64,000 bases of DNA, taken from the NCBI GenBank assembly GCA_001465935.1, contig LNKV01000003.1:254363-318362 (forward strand). Direction: 5' to 3'. The first letter of the stretch is position 1. Every line of letters begins with the position of its first letter. Positions 45,654 through 57,478 of the stretch are shown one piece after another. Below the pieces are notes generated by a model that was not told where the DNA came from, made no database searches, and saw only the letters and a program-made list of their open reading frames with translations. This stretch comes from Clarireedia homoeocarpa. Lineage: Eukaryota > Ascomycota > Leotiomycetes > Helotiales > Rutstroemiaceae. A program made the position numbers and the translations under genes.

Positions 45654-46610
45654 CTAGTTGACCTGTGTTCCATATCCACGGATTTGATCAGCTGTAACAT
45701 AATTAGCATTTCCCCTCGTCACGAAAATGAAGCAAACCAGATCAAAACTCACCGAAAGCCCAACTCTGCTTCTCCAATTGTTCATCCTCCTTCAACTCAA
45801 TACCCTCCTTTGTAACCACCGCAATCGAGTACTTATCCATACTCCTCGCATCTCTGTAGAACAAAACCTTCATACTATCCTTAACCGCCTCGATCGCCGT
45901 CTCCCTGTCCAACTTTGCCACAGCTTCCTCATCCGGTACTACCTTTCTCAACAACGGCTGTGCCAAATGCGCACCGAATCCTGTAGCCAAACTCGGCGAG
46001 CTGAAGGTTGTACCCAGTAAATCCGCACAGGCCAAGAACGGCTTATCGTCATCATCCAACCCCGCTACCAGTAGTGTGTTCCACAGAGGATTGAATTCGG
46101 ATCGACGTTTGTACAAAACCTTCGAGAGATACTTGTGGAGGTTGTGCGCATTGAGCGTGTGGCCGTTGGCGTCATATGCTTCTTCAGTGTCGAGTGATTG
46201 GAGAAGTCGGTCCAGATATTGCATGTCTGAGATATCGCCACCGAAACCGACAACAGAGGTGTCGGCGAACTTTCGCAGACGTTTCACGTCGGTGAAGCGG
46301 GCGAGGGATCCATAGGATGCTGATGAATGGGTTAATTGAGAGGATGGGTTTGGGAGCTTGATTGAGGGGATGTACCAAGATTGTCGGCCGCTATTACTAC
46401 TCCGTCCTTGAACTTCACCCCAATAACTGATGTACCGGTGACGATGGGAGATTGTGTGTGCTGATTTGGTCCGTGGCTTTGAAGGTATGAAGCATCATAG
46501 GCACCGTAAATGTCGTCTCTGGGCTACAAGGATGTCAGCTATTTGAATTGAACTTATAATACTTGTGCATGTAAACCTACACGACCCCAAGCTTGTGGAA
46601 GATGATTCAT
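45654..46610 (-). CDS. pre4: 20S proteasome subunit beta-7 (Pre4, PSMB4-like)
   Basis: Four exons, complement(join(45654..45691, 45753..46319, 46376..46523, 46581..46610)), give 260 residues. A propeptide of about 40 residues (MNHLPQAWGRPRDDIYGAYD) precedes the beta-type Ntn core: GTSVIGVKFKDGVVIAADN, then the characteristic FGGDISDMQYLDRLL and the FNPLWNTLLVAG block that marks the beta-7/PSMB4 branch. Beta-7 is catalytically inactive but its C-terminal arm stabilises the half-proteasome dimer. All joins keep frame. It shares a 211-bp divergent promoter with the HCNGP-type gene. I looked for a PACE-like proteasome element (GGTGGCAAA) in that gap and did not see an exact copy. Confidence 0.94.
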
Positions 46611-46821
46611 GATGCGTAGATAGTAAAGTGACAGTTAAAAAGTGGTTGAGAATCGGTGGTATCTTTATATGCTCATGGGTTAATAGTTGTTGGAGCTTGA
46701 GGGAGCTCGCTGTTCCAGGCAGCTCGAGACGCGCCTTCCTGGCAACCTGAGGCCGAACTTCGGGGATTTTTATTGGATGCTGAGATTCACTTGAAAACGC
46801 AGATTCAGCAACAAATAAATT
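46611..46821. promoter_or_regulatory. Short divergent promoter between pre4 and the HCNGP-type gene
   Basis: Only 211 bp separate the two start codons, so both promoters must overlap or be shared. It contains a GC-rich core around 46710-46760. Confidence 0.6.
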
Positions 46822-47807
46822 ATGGCAGGTTTAGGGTTGGTCGATTACGGGAGCAGCGATGAGGAGGAGGAGGAGGAGGTTGGTCAATCCGAGGTTCCAA
46901 TTCGATTGTCAAACGTATGTTGAGCTGTTTGAAGATTGCATCACACATTGCTGACCTTCTAGAAATTAGGTCGATGAACGCTCAGAACCTAAAGCCGCGA
47001 ACAATGATGCGATAGAAGGTATGCGGAGCTCACACCTGAATTTTATTGCATGACCTTAATTATTCTTCAGAATCGCAAGCGAACGGAGATCCCAATCCTA
47101 CTCCGCAACCCACTGCAACGGTCGACTTGCCAAAGGATGAAGAAACAGAAGCCCCTCTCGTCGGACCACAGCTAAGACCAGCTGCGCCGACCGATCTTCC
47201 TGAACCAGAAGCTATGGATGAAGCTGAAAGCAGCGTACCGCTATCGCCATATTCTGCGAATAGAGCTTTGCTACGAGACCTCACGCTACCGACTATTCCC
47301 AACTACGATATACCACCTTCACCTCCTGGCTCACCTATAGAAAGCACGAATGCGAAGTTTAAGCATTTTCTCGAACTTAAGAAACAAGGCGTACATTTCA
47401 ATGAAAAGCTTGCGAAATCTGCCGCGATGAAAAATCCAAGTGTGATGGAAAAGCTCATGGATTTTGCAGACATCAATGAGCAGGAGCAATATGCTACGAC
47501 TTTACCTGAGGACCTATGGAACCCGGCCGGTTTCCCAGAATATGCTTATAAAGGTGAACTTGCAAAGAGTCAGCAGCGGATTCTGAAAAAGAGGGAAGAA
47601 GAAAAGGCGAGAGGACAGAGAGAAGCTTTGGATTTCGTCCCTGCCACAACTCCAGATGAGACGAGTAGAAGTGGCACTCCGAGTACTGGCCATGGTGGGA
47701 GAGTCCAGCAAAGTGCTGCGGAGAGGATCATGGCTGGACTCGATCGGGGCAAGTCGCATTCGCCCCATACACAAGGTGTCAAGAGGAAGACGAGATTTGA
47801 GAGTTGA
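46822..47807 (+). CDS. HCNGP-like (SAP30BP family) transcriptional regulator
   Basis: Three exons, join(46822..46914, 46970..47018, 47071..47807), give 292 residues. It starts with MAGLGLVDYGSSDEE, the conserved N-terminal motif of the HCNGP/SAP30-binding family. The HCNGP domain lies at about residues 115-205: STNAKFKHFLELKKQGVHFN followed by a helix with NPSVMEKLMDFADI and an LPEDLWNP stretch. Family members are nuclear, bind SAP30/histone deacetylase complexes and have been tied to splicing of short introns in animals; the fungal role is not settled. The rest is proline- and acid-rich and probably disordered, with a Lys/Arg-rich C terminus (VKRKTRF) that could act as a nuclear localisation signal. 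Confidence 0.88.
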
Positions 47808-49059
47808 GCATAGCCTGTTGTGATTATAAATTCATGACGACTAGCAGAAATGCGCCACGCACAGCATGATGCGATACGGCCCAAAGATACCAGCTGCAAA
47901 TGATGAAGGGGAATGAAGGAAATTTGGAAAATGTCTTAGGGAAGGACCAAGACCACTTGATGGCTTTGCCGCTATCAGATGACATGGTTGTAAGGTCAGG
48001 AACCCAGAGACCCGTGGGCTCAGCAATTATGAATATAGGGCGGAGAACACAAAGCCTTTTGACTCATGCTCTTAGATCACGACGGACATCCTCACGTATT
48101 TACTATGTCCTCAAGACATGAGCATGCGTCTATGTCACGAGTGACCGAGATCATATAGACGCGGCCCATAAGCGCGATACGACTAGGATGAGCATCGGGG
48201 AGGAAGTCCCTGATCAGCAATCAACAAGTATTTGATAGCTCATAGCTCACTCATATACTGCTCGTGTACTTTTGAACTAAAGCTTCTCTCACAGCCAACG
48301 AAAACCTGCGAAAAGCCCAAGTTAATGCCTTGAAATGAGTAAATTTTGTGTGCTGAAAAAGAAATATGCACGTTCCGCTCTCACTCGCTCCAGTTGTTTC
48401 CCACGATTTTGCCCCCCCAACATCCCTCATCCCTCGTTCCCGGGGTCCTACTCGAGTAGCTGCGGTATTGCTGCCTTGAATTCTGCTGCATTTCTGCTGC
48501 ATTTCTGCTCGAGTCATTAAATTAAAAAGAAATACTTACGCAACCGAACGGATCCTTTTCCTTTTTCCTATCATACTTACTTGTACTATCATCCAACTTT
48601 GCGTCATTCGATCGGCACCTCGATTTTTCCATTTTCCATTTTCGATTCTCTATCGCTTCTCTATCGATTCTCTATCGATTCTCTATCGATTCTCTATCGC
48701 TTCTCTATCGCTTCTCTATCCGAAGTCGGGGTGACGGAGACGGAGTAGAGCTGCAGTACTGTTACAGTATAAGCAGTTCCCGGGTCTAGATCCGCCCTAT
48801 CGAAACCTCACAAAGTAGTGGTACTTTCAAAATTTGGAACCTCAATTTGTCAACAAAAACTCCACCTTCGCGCTATTCAATAATTTATCGTTGCTTTTTG
48901 CTATTCCATAATCTCGCGTGGCAGACACTTTCCTGCTTTCCTGCTTTCCTGCTTTCTTGGTAATAGAGTTCCAAACCTTTTCCCAGTTTTGTTCGACCTC
49001 GACCGAGTCTTTTCGTCCTGTCTGTGATTTGACCTCAACCTCTCAAAGCACATGCAAAG
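47808..49059. other. Intergenic and leader of the checkpoint kinase gene
   Basis: 1.25 kb. The right third is pyrimidine-rich and holds two tandem repeats (listed separately and in findings). No gene is supported. Confidence 0.5.
48650..48720 (+). repeat. 11-bp tandem repeat upstream of the Chk2-type kinase
   Basis: Six head-to-tail copies of ctatcg(a/c)ttct plus a partial copy, in phase with about one helical turn. A second tandem repeat of cctgcttt (three copies) lies at 48932-48955. Confidence 0.85.
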
Positions 49060-51402
49060 ATGATGACCCCCAAAACTCCCAAGACGCCTAAGACGCCGAA
49101 AGGATTGAAGGAGGGGGGAAAGGGCAGTTTAAAGCGTGATAGGGTGCGAAAAGATTCTTTCCATCCCAATTTGACTGCAAACTAAACTGTTCGTCGCAAT
49201 AGGTAGGGACAATCGAGGAAAGCGAGTCCTACAAAAAACCGCGCCGATCCGACAGACTTTCTCAGCCTGGAATTAATCCTATTGCCAACAATCAACAGCT
49301 TCCTTCACCTGTTACACACCTGGATTCACTCTCATCTGCAGAATGCTACAAAGAGGCAACTTTGACACCACCATCGGCTGGAAAACAGAACGGAATTGAA
49401 CGTCCTCGAACACCGGAAGCGGGCCATGGCGATGTAGAATCCATTCCGCGATCTCAATTGATTTCGTCTCCACAAGACACACAAGAAAGATCACAATTCA
49501 CTTATGATACTAGTGCTTTAACAGATGATGTTAAAGACGAGGCAAAAGAAGGAGTTTGGGGATATCTCATGCCATTGGATTACAAATACGGCAAATCATT
49601 AGTCCTGCGGAACCGTGGTGCTTGTCCCAAAGCGAACGACACATCAGGTATCACGAACCCCAACAATCCAAAAGATCCAGCAACTGAGGAGGATGACTAT
49701 GAGAATAGCAAACTCGAAGGAAATGCCTCGAGGGGGTACCTTGTAGGGAGACATCCGGAGTGTGGTAAGTGATGTGCTGCACGATCAGGATAGTGTAGAA
49801 ACTAATTGGCTGGTTGCAGATCTCATTCTTCAAGATCCAGTCGTTTCGAATAGACATTGCTTAATCTTCACCGAGAACAAGGGGGGAGAAACTGTTGCTG
49901 TAATCGAAGATCTGTCTAGTAACGGTACATTTGTCAATGAAAGCTTACTAGGGCGCAACAAACGCCGACAACTAAAAGATGGCGACGAAATTTCGGTCAT
50001 GGATAATGGGCCTAGATTCGCTTTCCGATACCCCAAACACCGAGAAACCAGTGCGTTTTTGCAGAAGTACACTCTCTTAGAGATGCTTGGAAAGGGCCAC
50101 TTTGCAGAAGTTTTCCTGTGCGTGGAAAAGGCCACTGGTCAACGATACGCCGTTAAAGTCTTCACAAAGCAGCCCGGTGTGGAGGAGCGATCAAAGACCG
50201 AGGGCCTGCAACAAGAAATTGCTGTATTGATGGGCGTTAGCCATCCAAACATACTATGCTTGAAAGATACGTTCGACGAGCGTAATGCGGTCTTCATCGT
50301 CCTAGAGCTTGCTCCGGAAGGAGAGTTATTCAACTGGATTATCATGAAATCCAAGCTGACGGAGGATGAAACCAGAAAGGTCTTCATCCAATTGTTTGAG
50401 GGAGTGAAGTATTTGGTGAGCACCGTGTAAAACTCTTAATAATTTCGCCATACTGACAGTTTATAGCATGAGCGAGGCATTGTACACCGAGACATTAAGC
50501 CCGAAAATATTTTGTTAACGGACAACGACTTGCATGTGAAGGTTGCGGACTTCGGCTTAGCAAAGATTATTGGAGAGGAATCCTTCACTACCACTCTCTG
50601 TGGTACTCCAAGTTACGTCGCACCCGAGATTCTGGAGAACTCAAACCACCGACGCTACACTCGTGCAGTGGATGTGTGGTCTCTCGGTGTTGTTCTATAT
50701 ATTTGTCTTTGTGGTTTCCCGCCATTTTCGGACGAATTATATTCGAAAGATAATCCTTACAAGCTCACACAACAGATTAAGGAAGGACGTTTTGACTATC
50801 CTTCCCCATACTGGGACTCTGTTGGCGACCCTGCGTTGGATCTTATCGATCGCATGTTGACAGTAGATGTCGACAAACGCTACACAATCGACGATTGTAT
50901 GGCTCACCCTTGGACAACTCAAAAGCCAATCAACTTGAATGACAGCACGGATGGCTTAGTCGGAGGCCTTGCCGGTCTGGACTTCAGCAAGCGTAAGGTT
51001 GCCCGTGAGAGGACATTGTTGAGCTCCATCAATGATGTCAAAGTTACTCGCGTCATCAACATCGAGTCAGACAAAGATCCGGTCAAAGTGTATGTCAAGA
51101 ACCCAACCACGAAGCAAGCACAAAATCGTGTCAACAATCAAGCCTCACAGCCTCAACAGAATGGAAATGGAGCGAAAGCTAAACATGAGGAGACGCCTGC
51201 CGCGCAAAGAGACCCCAAGGAGTTCATGACGCTCGGCGGCAAGGGTGACCAAGAATTATTTGGATACGACGGTGGTAGCATTTACACCAAAGAAGAATTC
51301 AAGTCCAAGAATTCTAAAGAGTCAAAGGATTCCGTTGAAACTGAGCCTAAAGCTTCAAAGCCAACAAAGACTTCCAAGGCTCCAAAGAAGAAAGGCAAAT
51401 AA
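49060..51402 (+). CDS. Chk2/Rad53-type checkpoint kinase (PRD-4-like), FHA plus kinase
   Basis: Four exons, join(49060..49143, 49203..49764, 49820..50415, 50467..51402), give 725 residues. The N terminus is Thr-Pro-Lys-rich and contains clustered SQ/TQ sites (around residues 130-145), which ATM/ATR-type kinases target. A FHA domain spans about 205-285, with GRHPEC and SNRHC phosphothreonine-binding loops and SSNGTFVN. The kinase domain runs from about 299 to 560: GKGHFAEVF glycine loop, AVK lysine, HRDIKPEN near 421, DFGLAK near 441 and APE. One FHA domain followed by a kinase matches S. pombe Cds1 and Neurospora PRD-4, rather than two-FHA Rad53. It would relay DNA damage and replication stress signals. 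The C terminus is Lys-rich with a basic end (KAPKKKGK), a likely nuclear localisation signal. Confidence 0.92.
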
Positions 51403-52515
51403 TCACATTTGTTTGTACCCTCCCTAACGGTTACCACAGCCTGCATGAGTGCATTTGTACTCTACTTCTCTCTTGTTGTCATTAAACATTTCTCTTCTGT
51501 GTATTTACTTGACTTGTGCCGGATAGGGATGGGCTGGACTTGGGTTTGGACTGGTCTGGTCTGGGAGTTCAATATTGGTTGGGGATCCTTGGCGAAAAAG
51601 TGATTACTCACTTTATTTTACTATGAATGTGGATGTACACGGGGCCGATGGATGTAGTGGTTCTGTTCACATGCTCGATCGAATCATGCCATGATACCCC
51701 CTGAGGTTACGGTTGACTTTCGTTCACACTTGGGATTTTAACGGACAGAGAGACCTTTTGGTTGGTAGTATAGTGGATGTCGTTAATGTAAATTCTTTCG
51801 AATTCTACCGTCTCTTCATTTATATGTCTCAACTCATCCGACGGTCGGCGTGTATAGATAGATACACAACGCCTTATCCTCTCCCTCTCCCTCCCCCTCT
51901 CCCCCTTCTTCTTCTCCTTGATGAAGAGACATCCTTCCTTCCTCCTTCCCACACCCCTCATTGTGCGCGTCCTCCGTCTAACCATCCAGCCAACCAACCA
52001 ACCAACCAAAAAGTGTATATGTGTGCATACGCGCACGCACGGTATCTTGTATGGATATCCCATACCGTATGTACATGACGCAAATAACCCAACAAGACAC
52101 GCCCTCTTCCCCCCGTCCAAAAAACGCCCGGAGCCCTGTATCTCTCCGTTTTTTTGTGTTCTGTCTAGACGCCATGCTCCATGAAAAATGTTCCCAACAC
52201 CGCTACCAATAGCAATAGCAATACCAATACCCAGTACATGTACGTTAGCTGTGTTACGTTGCGTTGCCATACCATCGTGTATATCGACCGTTGACCATAA
52301 CCATCACCATACCAAGTCCAAGCCCTAGCCCTAGTCCCTGGCTCCAGCCCAATTGAACATAAAGGGCCTATCTGGCCTTCGTGATCCATAAGTATTTGAG
52401 TGGATCGATAGAAAAAAAGAGGGGAGAATCGTCATACCCATCCGTCGTCCGTCTGTACCCATCCAGTTCCGCCGCGCCGTTCCATACCATCCCATTCCAA
52501 CCCTATGTACAGCAT
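51403..52515. repeat. Intergenic with pyrimidine-rich and CCAA tracts
   Basis: 1.1 kb between the convergent kinase and mdm31 genes. Contains a CT-rich stretch at about 51875-51920 and a (CCAA)n run at about 51989-52006. No gene is supported. Confidence 0.6.
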
Positions 52516-54723
52516 CTAAGCAACTCCACCAGCCATACCCATGAAAATCGCCTGAATGGCCAAAGAAATGCTCCAGAATCCAACCTTCTTCAATCTCCTC
52601 ATCCTTTGCTGACTGTCCACCACATCCTTGGCAAACGCCTCATACGTTTCCGCTGATAAATCCTCCATGAGACCACTGTCGAAAATCGTCCATGAACCAT
52701 CGAAGTCGCTTGCGTGTTTTACGATACGGCAGTTGATCGGGATGAACGTTCGTTTGGAGTTTATGTAGGCGACGATGGGGCGGATAAGGGCTTGGTTGAT
52801 ATACGAGAGGTCGCGGGTGAAGAGTGGAACGGCGGCTTTGACGTCGTTGAGGTGGACACGGAGGTCCATGACAAGGTAGCGAGGATTATCGTCCGGAGAA
52901 GGCTTTGGTGGCGGGTCGGGAAGTGCCTCGGAATCGTTGTGGTGGGGGTTGTTGTCGAGGATGTGGAGGTAGCGATTGGATGTTACTGTTGCCTCCATGC
53001 GGTCGTAGAAATCGGACATTACCTTTGCAATGCTGTCGTCTGACTCGGTGGGCAGCATAATATCAGCTACGATGTCGACGTTCCCTTCGTAGATCCAGCC
53101 AAATGGTCCTTCGACACCGCGATTCAGGTGGTCGATCTTGAGACCATCAATGCGAAGACGGCTTTGCTTTTTCCATATGCTAGGCTCGTCCTTGCCAGCT
53201 GCATCAAGAGCTTGAGCTCCAGCAATTCCATGTACTTGTCGTGGATGGATGGTGAAGAGTGATCCATCGAAAGCCCCTGACATGTTGCTTGCCGAAAGGA
53301 AATCATAGAATAGCCATTGCTTGCGTAACCGCGGTAGATCACACGAGAAAATGCTGACAGAAAATGGGCGGAATCCATTTGGTTGATGTATGGTGACTAA
53401 CAGGTCTTCCAGCTTGAACGAGTCAATTTCGAAGTCTCCCGGATTGTGCTCATGGCGAAACGTCTTCGGGTCAACGTATTCGGTTCCCCAATGTACCGAA
53501 GTCCTATCGACAACTCCTCGAACGCCTTTGACTTCAACATCCCGTAATAGTCCTTTACCATTCCACCATTTCGCAAACGATAAGGTAACGTTGACTGTAT
53601 CGAGGGTGATATCAAACTGGGTGTAATTTGTGTCCTCCTCTTCCTCCTTTCCTCCCTGAAGGTCTACTTGTCGTTGATTCGCTGCAGCTGCAGCTGCATC
53701 CATAGATGAACCCTTACTCACTTTCGTTTTGCCTTGCCCAGGTCTTCGAGACACGAAAACATTGCGGAAGGTAATGACCCCATCTTTCCATTTAGGTACA
53801 ATAGCAGATTCGAACACAACCTTGATACCCGCTGAATGAGTAAGGTAATCCCCAATCCACCTTGCCAAGGTTTCTATGTTTGTGTTAGTGTGGAGTTATT
53901 TTGACCTGTAGTGCGAATGCATACCTTGTGCGACAACAGTATTGATTGAAAAAATAATCAGAGAAAAGAAAGTAGTTGTCCCGATAAAGATCCATGCGAT
54001 ATTTCCAAGCACAAACCACGAGACAAAAGCACTCCAGTCATCTACATTCCATGGCCTACCACTTCTTATCGAGAACCACTTGAATCGAACCTTTAGTCGA
54101 GACCAGAATCCTGTGGCGGCAGCTAGTAATTCCTCCTTGGTCGGGCGATGCGGCATCTTCGGCATGTGAGGGAGATGGTATCTACTTGAAGCGGAGGGTG
54201 CTTCAGAGGTATCTGAGGCCTGCCCATTTGGTGGCGGGGCAGTCGGTGGAGTCTTCTGAGGATCCTGCGGGGTTCTGCGATTATTTTGGAGATTTGATGC
54301 AGAGCTTTTGTTCCTTCTCGCATATCCCTGTGCCCTTCGCCGTGTGCTCGAATGTATTTCTCGCAGCCATACTTGGTGAAAGTAGGGCTTCGGGATTCTC
54401 TGTGGTAACGCAGTCGTCGACGATAGCGTTGTCTTTGCAAATGGCGCATACGAGGAAAGCGCTGCGGTGCTACCCGCGCTCAGACTAAGGAAGGAAGGGC
54501 TTTTGAGCGCAATGTCCTTCCTCAATAAAGCACTCGGGCTTGAATTATGGCGCAATCCATTTCGACCTTCGGAAAACGCTCTTCGTGAGATTTGCGAAAT
54601 AATTGGACTTGATGTCAGAGGTCGAGAAGCTTGATTGCAGAACTTGGGAGCGACGAACGGACTCCCATGATCCCAAAATTGGGACCATATTTTGGTTGTT
54701 CTCCTCATTGACATAATCCCCAA
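52516..54723 (-). CDS. mdm31: Mitochondrial inner-membrane protein Mdm31 (Mdm31/Mdm32 family)
   Basis: Two exons, complement(join(52516..53873, 53925..54723)), give 718 residues. The N terminus is rich in Arg and Ser with few acids, as in mitochondrial presequences. It is followed by a Pro/Gln-rich linker and a transmembrane segment near residues 240-265 (SWFVLGNIAWIFIGTTTFF). The large middle region contains family blocks WIGDYLTHSAGIKVVFESAI and WKDGVITFRNVFVSRRPG. A second hydrophobic segment lies at the very C terminus (WSISLAIQAIFMGMAG), giving the two-membrane-span layout with the bulk in the intermembrane space. In yeast Mdm31/Mdm32 are needed for mitochondrial distribution, shape and mtDNA inheritance, and affect phospholipid metabolism. 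The gene is divergent from pno1. The start may be Met4 or Met6 instead of Met1. Confidence 0.9.
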
Positions 54724-55046
54724 ATCATCATGAAAGACCGTGAGACTTTTGAAGTCGTGGTTACTTCGATATCTTGGAAGGAAAGTGAAAGCACGCGAGA
54801 TGATGACGATGTGCTTATCCGGACGCGCATTTTTTTATAGAAGATTTCATACTAGTCGAACGAAGAATTACGCTAGTGATCTTATCAGTAAAATCTGTGG
54901 GCTCCCCACCAAACTTTTTTTTTCGACAATCAGTAGGGTCTCGCCAAAACAGCATTTTCACAGCAACAAGCAGGACTACGCAATAACAATTTGCGCAAAC
55001 CATTACCAGCAGCGAGGAAGAAAAGAATTCCCATACCAGCCAGAAA
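54724..55046. promoter_or_regulatory. Divergent promoter between mdm31 and pno1
   Basis: 323 bp between two outward-facing start codons. No further gene. The start-proximal frames here do not continue either protein. Confidence 0.5.
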
Positions 55047-55937
55047 ATGCCTGCCCCGACTGCCCTATTAAGGAGGCCAGAAGAGCTTTCAGAAGCTGTC
55101 AGTGTTCCTCTGCCAAACGAGAGTAAGCGCACTTTATCTATATGTGCATGAGGTACGACGACTGACACGATCACAGATCAAGATGATGAATTCTTGTTGG
55201 ATGCGCCAGAGGCAGTCTCCTTGGAGGCAAACGCAATTCAACCAGTAGCTGGAGAAGATAGCGAAATGCACATCGATGAGGAAGGACGGCCACGATTTGC
55301 ACCAGCCAAAAACATCGTACGTTAACTTTTGGACTCATTTACAGCCAAAATCTCTGGATGATTTCTAACCGTTCTACAGGATCCAGCAACTCGAGTAGAA
55401 GGCCGAAAAGTCCCTATTCCACCACACCGAATGACACCTCTGAAAGCAGCATGGCCCAAGATCTACCCGCCTCTCGTTGAGCACCTCAAACTTCAAGTAC
55501 GAATGAACATCAAGAATAAAGCAGTCGAATTACGGACTTCCAAACACACAACCGACACTGGGTCTTTACAAAAAGGGGAAGATTTTGTAAAGGCGTTTTC
55601 ACTAGGTTTCGATGTCGACGATGCGATCGCCTTACTCCGACTCGACGATCTATATATTGAGACTTTTGAGATCAAGGACGTTAAGACGCTACAAGGAGAG
55701 CATTTAGGGCGTGCCATTGGACGAATAGCAGGCAAGGACGGGAAGACAAAGTTCGCGATTGAGAACGCAAGTCGGACGAGAGTAGTGTTGGCAGATAGCA
55801 AGATTCATATTTTAGGAGGGTTCAAGAATATTCACATTGCCAGAGAAGCGATTGTGAGTCTTATTTTGGGAAGTCCTCCAGGCAAAGTCTACGGCAATCT
55901 GAGGACAGTGGCAAGTAGGATGAAGGAGAGGTTCTAG
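55047..55937 (+). CDS. pno1: Pre-rRNA-processing protein Pno1/Dim2 (KH domain)
   Basis: Three exons, join(55047..55122, 55177..55316, 55380..55937), give 257 residues. An acidic N-terminal third precedes the conserved start RKVPIPPHRMTPLKAAWPK. The KH-like fold contains HLGRAIGRIAGKDGKTKFAI and the GGFKNIHIAREAIVSLILGS block, which makes up most of the C-terminal half, and the protein ends in ASRMKERF. Pno1 binds the 3' end of 18S precursor near site D in the late 40S particle and works with Nob1 and the dimethylase Dim1. It is a nuclear/nucleolar to cytoplasmic shuttling assembly factor. The extra N-terminal exon of 76 nt was chosen because it opens with an ATG and preserves frame; the rest of the protein is firmly identified. 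Confidence 0.94.
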
Positions 55938-57478
55938 GATTGAAACAGCTATATGAAAAATGCATTTGCTAGGCGTTGCGGGGCGTTCTAGGAGTATGGG
56001 TGGAAAAGCCATTGCATTCTTGAGGTTTCTCACTAACGTGGAGAGAAGACACTTTCTTCAGACAACTAAATATCAAAATCTATTTAGAGTAGAAATTTTG
56101 ACTTTATTTACGTACCTATTGAATGTTTTATGGGGTGATTAGTTTAGAACTTCACAACATATGCAATTTTTGATCTGTGAATTTATGCGAAAAGCCATTT
56201 CGTGTCTAATAGACTGGTCAACACAACTACAGATAATATGAGATACATCCTTCATATATGATGAGCCTACCAGTAGGAATCCACCATTTCCCGAGTTCCT
56301 ACCTACTCGGGTAAGAATCGTATGTTCTCGGATACGCCTAGGTGGGCAGATCTTTGATTCAAACAAGTTCCATCCTGATTGGGGCGTATGCAGGATCTAT
56401 GCAGGGATTCCAGAACGTCACATCCAAGCTTCAGACCTTCCGTGATGCAGAGTAAGATGAGGATGAGGGTGATGGCCATTTCGAACCTTGCAAGAGAGAA
56501 GATAGATTTTACAAACTAGGAGAGCTTGGAGATTGTGTGCAATATTGAGGTCCGTGGATGTCCTTTGCTCTTTTGTGTGCACTGTGCAGTGTGCACATAT
56601 TCGCCGGTAGATCCTTGAATGTCCCCGAATGTGCCCGTCCACCTGAGACTCCTCAATATCAAACTTGGAACCACAGTCGATCCCACCGTCCAAGAATATC
56701 CATGGGAAGTGGGCAGAGCCCGCCCCAGACGCTCAGAAGAGGACTCATAATGCGCGGAGTGGGACATACCGAGCGTTCGGCACCCATCTGAACTGAATCA
56801 CAACAACTGCGATTCTTCAAAAGGGCGCTGTTGGGTGGTGGACAGAAAGAAGAAGATGTTGTTGGGTGTGTGGTATAAGAATAATGTTCTTGGTGCAGTC
56901 TACCTTCCGAGCACGGCTTGCCGTAATTACCCAAACATCAGTCCCCTTAACCTTGCCTCTTCACGATACCGAAATGTAATTCGAAAACCGCCAGCATCCA
57001 CCGAGGGCAGCGTTTGTCATCCTTGGTGTCTGATTCCCGTGATATGTGAAGAAACGATAAAGGAGTCGATAATAGGTTCGATCAACGTAAAATAACCCCG
57101 TTTGCCGGTTCCCGCTGCCCGGACCAGAAATTAAAATGCCCCTGTGGAAAAGGCGCTCTCTTTCTCTTCTGTGCTTTTATGATTTCATTTCCTACCTTGA
57201 CATGACTCTTGAACTTCTTTATTGCCATACCTAATCTATTCAAGCGCTAATATCAGGATTTAATACGCAAGAGCCAACGATTAGATGATCTTGTACGACT
57301 TCTACCTGCCTCAGTCACAAGTTATTTGAATTCGTCAATCGCCTCAGGAAACCTTCCCGCTGCTTGCATAAGCTTCGATCCACTACCTCGCACGCGGCAC
57401 CGCGATTGTTAGGGTTTGGATGTCCAGACTCGGGGCCTCTTGTATACATAGTAGAAGGAGGTGCGAACGGTGACTGGT
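55938..57478. other. Intergenic upstream of the orphan kinase
   Basis: 1.5 kb with no supported gene. Small open frames here are not conserved in type and have no exon logic. It includes the kinase promoter at the right end. Confidence 0.5.

Noticed and set aside
46611..46821. Proteasome-associated control element (GGTGGCAAA) upstream of pre4
   Set aside because: No exact or near-exact copy seen in the 211-bp gap on reading it by eye.
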